This document shows, piece by piece, positions 58,801 through 64,000 of a stretch of DNA of 64,000 nucleotides; the first letter of the stretch is position 1, and each line of letters starts with the position of its first letter. The stretch covers positions 186,001 to 250,000 of the forward strand of contig JAHQIW010000080.1 in NCBI GenBank assembly GCA_019055375.1. Reading direction: 5' to 3'. The stretch is from Parelaphostrongylus tenuis. Lineage: Eukaryota > Nematoda > Chromadorea > Rhabditida > Metastrongylidae. A program made the position numbers and the translations under genes. The notes under the pieces were generated by a model that had not been told where the DNA came from, ran no database searches, and saw nothing but the letters and a program-made list of their open reading frames with translations.

Positions 58801-60290
58801 TTTGCCCACTTTTATAATAACCTGGTGGCACAATGTTTTGTTGCGAAATAAAATGCCAAGCTACAATACGAACCTCTGAGACTATGAGGCTGCTTCCATT
58901 TTCGAGCAGAAGAAGGAGCAGTTGTTGATAACATTCAAGTCAATAAACACATAAGTGAGCTGTGGAGACGTCCTTCTCTATGAATATCAATGTTTGCCAA
59001 CCAATTCTAAGCAGAAATTGTTAGCGCCAAGAAAAGTCGTTCAAAACTGATGAACGACAAGAAAGGTTGTTGAAAAATTGATTATGAATTTGTCTTTATC
59101 GAAAAGTCGGCACTTTCCTTATTTGTACCCGTCAGTCCAACATATCACTCAACTTTATCACTTTATATTCAGCTACAACCACTGCATCTACTCCACACAA
59201 AGCTATGTCGCCTAGCACAAAGATAATTAATCAAGTGAGTTTGATGCTTTTTTTTTCTATCTTACAAAAAGTCTTCCGGGTGCAAGATATACATTTGAAG
59301 TTGGTTTAATTTGGAAATCAATTATTTGACCATCAGCCATTGTGCTCCACTTCGTTGCAAAAGAAAACAACCAACGTGGATCTCAAATGCGGTGCAGCGA
59401 CAAGTGTGAACTTTCTTCCTCATCTGTGAAACTCTCACTTTTTGTATAACATCCTCATCAATAACAGCCTCTGCGATTGTTAAGTATGCGCCTCCGGAAA
59501 GGGTGGATGTGGACTCGGTTCCTATGCAATGTTTAAAGCTTTGCATACCACTCAACATTATCGAGTTTCAGGCTTTGTGGTCCGACGATAGGTACCTAGG
59601 TTATCAATGAAATTAAAAGTACACTAAAGACAGTATACGGCAAAATAAATGATGGAGACAGAATCAGTTGCTTATTTCTTTCGTTCTAAGTGTTTCTTTA
59701 GAGCACGCTCAAATTTCAGTTTGCCTAATTGTCATTTCCGAGCCATGCATAAGGTCTTTTATGGGCACTTGTACAATGATATACATGTATTACGGCCTTG
59801 CACAACCTCGTCACTAGCGCAGTGCCTTCCGCATTATTCACATTCCTCTCGAAGGGAACCCTTCATATACGTAAGGAAGTTGGATTCCCCCGAGAGAATT
59901 GGCTGAGGCGAAAGGCACTGCGCTACTAGGCTGTGCAAAGCCGTAGTACGCGTATAGCAATGTATAAATGCCCATAACAAACCACATGCATGGCTCAAAA
60001 ATGATTGTCAGGCAAAATCAGTTGATATCAAACCACGTCGATTCATGCTAGCCTTGTTCAAAATAGGTAGAAATCAACTCACGTAGTACTAATAAATAAG
60101 TACTAATAAGTACTAATAAAATTTAGCGAATTCATGCTAACATGACATAGAGGTTTATATTGCATATTCATGAGAGAAGCAAAGATTAGTTCATTATTAA
60201 AATCATGAAAAAAAAGTTCAAAGCTTTTTGCTACTGAAATTCGTTATTTTTCTCCAGCAAACTCGTGCCTACTCATCAAGAAAACGATGA
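55891..60290 (+). CDS. Ser/Pro/Tyr-rich protein of unknown function
   Basis: Four exons in phase: 55891-56215, 58641-58697, 59173-59234, 60258-60290, 158 residues if the ATG at 55891 is the start. The first exon is the best coding block (ESDIEGCELPRQLPSPHPTK; TPDGSYMAPYGYFSEV; ASPNPRPHMVSPEAYNED). The rest gives PSPMTDAQASSS, TTTASTPHKAMSPSTK and the basic C-terminus RAYSSRKR. Many SP/TP sites suggest a phosphorylated, disordered tail. No domain is recognised. TTTTTTTAG at 55902-55910 is a good acceptor, so the first block may instead be an internal exon beginning at 55911. The protein could then be the 3' part of the 44.5-52.9 kb gene with one exon still missing between them. A mariner remnant and repeats fill the first intron. 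Confidence 0.65.
56500..56830. repeat. Dispersed repeat copy
   Basis: GGGTGCTGCATCGCTCCCTA, ACCTTGACTGACACTCTCAA and GAAAAGTGCTGGATTCGCAC mark the family shared with 36640-36860. Confidence 0.5.
57690..58440 (+). mobile_element. Mariner transposase remnant (catalytic half)
   Basis: Reads ILLQDNAKPQAGKETRKKL, LGWEQLDHPPFSPDA, then in another frame PFRSLEQWLDKKKLRRDI, and after a stop ALKNNEFYERGIDSLPER. These are the DNARPH, HPPYSPDLAP and FRSL.WL landmarks of mariner, separated by frameshifts. TGA at 58328-58330 replaces Trp of the C-terminal LP.RW motif. AAGTCGGGAACTTTTTT near 58426 may be its 3' inverted repeat. In the first intron of the 55.9-60.3 kb gene. Confidence 0.8.
59720..60017. 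mobile_element. Foldback element, about 298 bp
   Basis: TTTGCCTAATTGTCATTTCC plus GAGCCATGCAT at the left faces ATGCATGGCTC plus AAAAATGATTGTCAGGCAAA at the right. Inside, GTCACTAGCGCAGTGCCTT faces AGGCACTGCGCTACTAGG. Nearly continuous hairpin. Inside the last intron of the 55.9-60.3 kb gene. Confidence 0.8.
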
Positions 60291-62869
60291 AATTCTTCAT
60301 TTTAGGAAAGCTTGTCAATGCAATTTGGTCTCGGCGTAACGTGTCTTACTCTGGTGGTTATCAATACGTTCGCGACCTTATGAAGAAAACTTCGTTCCTT
60401 TCAATCTATTTCTATTCTTCATTATTTGTATTCAGCACGATAAGATACAAACATTTAATCATAAAAAGTTACATCTTGGGTGCAACGACTGCACGTCAGC
60501 GATGATCCATGGTGATTACGCTTCACCACTTGAAAGTGGCGTACAATATAAAGTACTGATAAAAGTGAATAACATTAGACTTCCTAAATGGAAGACCTCT
60601 TTACTCTCTCCTTATTTAGATAGCTAGATGACGATAAAAATATCTGAAATTAATGATCTGATTGCCGAAAGGAATTATTTCTTCGTTCTCACTGATAAAA
60701 CTAATGAACAGGAAGGAAACTATCATCCAACTCTTTCGTGACCATGAGCATTGCTTTAACTACGGACGCTGTTTGTGATGGTTAGACCGACCAATGCACC
60801 AAATGCGAGACCGGCTGTAGAGGTGCAGTGAAGAATGTGCTACCGGCTTTGATTCAAATGGCCAAGCAACAGAATTTGCAGCAGTGATTCGGTTTTTTGA
60901 CAGCTCTTATAGCATAAAGTGACAGTTGTAGTATCAGAAGCGTAGTTCTTCAAGTTTGTTATCAGAGGCTCTAGATCGTAATGCAGTGCTCGCTTTGTAT
61001 AAGTTGGCCATGGGGGACTTTTTGTAGTTGCCTAAGAGGCCTAACTAGAATTTCTTAAATTTTCATTGCATCCATCATCGGGACAGTACGTTATCGACAG
61101 TACAATAACATCGATGTAGGAAGGTGAATAGTGTACGGAGAAATACGTGGAAGCATACACCACGTGAGCAGGCCAGAGTGCTTATGATTCTGAGAGAGCG
61201 ATAGGGTTGGCCCAACTAGATCTTTTCCGTGACAGGCGGGGTTCCAACGTTAGAGGAAATGGAAATTGATACTCAGAAGAGATTCTAAAATGCTTATTAT
61301 CAAGAGTTCAGTTCACATCGCAATGATGTAAACATAAACTATACGCGAGGCGAATATACAAAATCGAAACTGCGAAACACGTATTGTTGCCTTCCTTTAT
61401 ATAATAGCACTTCTTGGCAAAGGCACTGCACATAATAAGGAATTTCTTCTTCAAAAGAACTGACACAGCAACTTAAATGGAGCGATTATATTCGAGCCGA
61501 GCTATCAGGTGATGATGTTATGGGGTGTTCTATACCTGATGGAGTTCTCGGTGGTTATTAGGGATCTAAAGAGGCAAGACAACACGTCGGCTTTGTGCCA
61601 AGTAATTTAAAATTCAACTCACTGAAATGTTGACATTTTTGTGAACCGTTCATCTTGGTTCAGATGGACACGCATTTCTTGGCCCATTTTCAGCATCGAG
61701 ACTTTTTTCCAAACTTTTTTGGGTCGGTATTGTTAAATACAGATTCTATTCTGAGGCCCATCACTGAGCAGTTCTCAATGTACTAAATTTGCAAAAACAG
61801 GTTATAGAGCGGTGGCCTAGAATCGTAGCGTTAATCGAAAAAAAAAAACATTGAAAAGCTCTCAAGAGATGCACTTTATCTCCCATACAAACCCCATGTG
61901 GAAAGCGATTATTAATTCGTGGTCCGATATAATTCTCCAATGTTTAAAATCACATATGTGTTCAAAGCTTGAGAAACATATACAAACAAGAGAAGAGGAT
62001 TCATGATAGTTAGAGGGGATACGGAAAATATGTGAAGGAACAGAACAGGACGTTAAACCCAAGAAAACCGAAACATCGTTCGACTTGCAAGAGCTAACGG
62101 ATGGGTACACCTTGATTTCAGTGTGCAATTCGACTACTGCTCAAAATACCTTCGAAAATGAAAAGGTTAAAAAAGTGGTCTTATGCCCACGAACAATCAG
62201 AGAAACGAGGAATGTTCAACTGTCCTTTTTTGACTTCTTATTCTGATTTACAATGGCTTCATCAAATCTGATTCATTAATCGCGCAACTAGACTTTCTTT
62301 GTCATCAATCTCATTATATGTCCATACCACGATCTACCATGTGCCTGGCCTCACTTCAGATCTCTCTAAACCTCAAAAAGCTCGAGTCATACAAAAATAA
62401 ATAAAGTCCAGTCTAAACATCCAAAAATATCAATACATGCGATTTATTAATCAAGAAAAAATCCAAACAACTATGGATGTGAAGCGAATAAAACGATTAT
62501 CAAATTGATAAAAAAAAAAGTAGTTAATGAATATACAACGCCGTCACATATTACATGGTGCGCTCAACAAGAATAAGCAATTACAGCGCCTTCGTATGTA
62601 ACGTTTTCAAACTGCACACCATAACAGGGTGTTTACGTTTTCAAACCGTATACCACTAGAGCTAAACACAGCAAAAATTGCGTGAAATTTTAATATAATC
62701 CTTCCAGTAACTTTTACGCGATAAAACAACCACCGACAATGATTCAACAAGGAACAGTAATTAACAGGAAAAACATGAAGGCTACAAGGTGATTACAGCA
62801 AAACAAAAAGACAAAACTTCCCATACAGAATTGAGGTTTGGATAAGGAATACTAGGAACATGACAATAC
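60291..62869. other. Spacer, no convincing gene
   Basis: Short open pieces (for example LIAERNYFFVLTDKTNEQE near 60655) lack supporting neighbours. No transposon ends or tRNA-like units recognised. Confidence 0.35.
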
Positions 62870-63277
62870 TCATTGAGTATTACGACCTTTTAAACGACCT
62901 CTCTTTCGTCGTCGCTCACGTTCTTGCTGTGTCGGCGGTGGTGGTCTGTACCCTTTCATGTGAAGAACTTCGATGTACTCATCCAAAATTCCGATCACGT
63001 TCCGAAGCATGATTCTCAGGACATGCGCCATCCACCGCTTGTCATTCTGAAAAGAATAAATTCTAAAGTGCGACATTTTTTCAACAGAGTAAGCGAAACT
63101 CCCGCTAACCTCAAGGACAGCAAGAATGTCTTTCAAGTGTTGCTCGCTTCTCTTCTATCATACGCTTGCTCTTATATGTGATAATTTCGTCTCTTTTAAT
63201 AGGTCTTTGAACTCACGCACAGCGCATTGTCGTGTCGCATTTCTTGCCAGTCTCCTATAATCTCGCTCCCCCACTTT
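62870..63277 (-). CDS. Last two exons of an unrecognised gene
   Basis: Terminal exon 62870-63046 is preceded by a TTCTTTTCAG acceptor, and the exon before it is 63217-63277 (GTGAGTT donor, GTTTTTAG acceptor). They join in frame: KWGSEIIGDWQEMRHDNALC then NDKRWMAHVLRIMLRNVIG, ILDEYIEVLHMKGYRPPPP and a basic tail (RERRRKRGRLKGRNTQ, TGA). The Trp- and His-rich, helical character and clean splicing support a real gene. I do not recognise the family. The upstream exon must end in phase 2 and was not found in the remaining 0.7 kb, so the gene probably continues beyond the window. Confidence 0.6.
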
Positions 63278-63382
63278 CTAAAAACGTTACGATAAACAAT
63301 GACAAGCATGTTTTGGTAGTAAGGAAAATTTAATCATGTGGAGATGAATGGATAAATCGTTTCTATAGACTAAAACTAGCTC

Positions 63383-63520
63383 ACTCTTTCACATTACTAG
63401 CGACTTTCGAGAACGTCTCTTCTTCATCTGAATTATGCGGTCGTGCTTCCCTTCCAACGCTGTTTTGAGTGGTGATCTTTGGCGTGCTCGTCAACACAGC
63501 AAAGAAGGCATTCGCGTCGT
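63383..63520 (-). other. Open segment, possible 3' exon on the minus strand
   Basis: The minus strand is open for about 45 codons (EHDANAFFAVLTSTPKITT, then PHNSDEEETFSKVASNV and a TGA). Composition looks protein-like, but there is no strong acceptor and the segment ends in a stop before the 63217-63277 exon. It would have to be an alternative 3' end or a different gene. Confidence 0.25.
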
Positions 63521-64000
63521 GTTCTTTTCAAAGATTCACTATAAATAATGAATAAAACCTAAAATAAGCGACGAATCGACAATACGCAATCTATCCCATT
63601 ATTTACCCAAAACTTGAAATAACATTAACAAATGCAAACTTAACGAAAATCTAACAGAGCTTTATCATGCCAACCGCAATCCTTTTTCAGTAAAATTATA
63701 AGTGGAACACAAGATTCCCTAATAAAACAAAATCAAACAGTTTTTGCCACAATTATTAACTATGAAAGTCCCTACGATTCCAAACGTTTCAGCTGTGTTT
63801 CAACGACAAAACAAGACGCTGCACGATGGTGTAACAGATAGAAAATAATACAAGCGTTCCTTCATTTTTCCAAAAAGGGTACCAACGCATTATCAGAAAA
63901 CTGATTTCTTCTTCAAAGCACAACTTTGCTAGTTGCACCAGATAATGCTCCAGTACGTGCTGAGTGCTGAGCAAACTGAGATATAGAACTTACACTTAGA

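Noticed and set aside
1..64000. CRISPR arrays, operons or prokaryotic defence systems
   Set aside because: The spliced genes, poly(A) signals and eukaryotic transposons show nuclear eukaryotic DNA. No spaced direct repeats were seen apart from microsatellites.

Overview
The window looks like nuclear DNA of a nematode, most likely a strongylid (clade V). Exons are small and end in TTTTCAG-type acceptors. One gene belongs to the worm-expanded tau-tubulin-kinase-like branch of casein kinase 1. The introns and spacers are packed with mariner/Tc1 remnants, an RTE-type LINE tail, a Penelope-like element, tRNA-derived SINEs and foldback elements. Base composition is A+T rich, with long TA and TG microsatellites. 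No prokaryotic signals are present. Gene models were built by hand from splice sites and reading phase, so exon edges are predictions.

Layout. (1) 1571-7827 (+): a ten-exon CK1/TTBK-like kinase, with SINEs and an RTE fragment in its last two introns. (2) 11599-19613 (+): a dead copy of an SLC36-like (proton/amino-acid transporter) gene. (3) 21340-22985: a broken Penelope-like element with a GIY-YIG domain and hammerhead-ribozyme-like motifs. (4) 25694-38057 (+): the second transporter copy, readable to its C-terminus. It carries one splice-donor change, and its first exon was not found. Copies 1 and 2 share exon lengths and some intron sequence, so they come from one tandem segmental duplication. 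(5) 39658-43271 (+): a secreted proline-rich, cysteine-bearing protein with TATA box and poly(A) signal. (6) 44532-52943 (+): a partial low-complexity gene of unknown function. (7) 55891-60290 (+): another Ser/Pro-rich unknown protein, possibly the 3' part of the previous gene. (8) 62870-63277 (-): the last two exons of an unknown gene that continues toward or past the right edge.

The most notable points are the paired transporter copies with contrasting fates, three hammerhead-like motifs around the Penelope remnant, head-to-head palindromic tRNA-like elements, and a recurrent Trp-codon-to-TGA change in dead sequences. The genes do not form an obvious pathway or operon. All sizeable plus-strand genes are spaced by kilobases of repeats.
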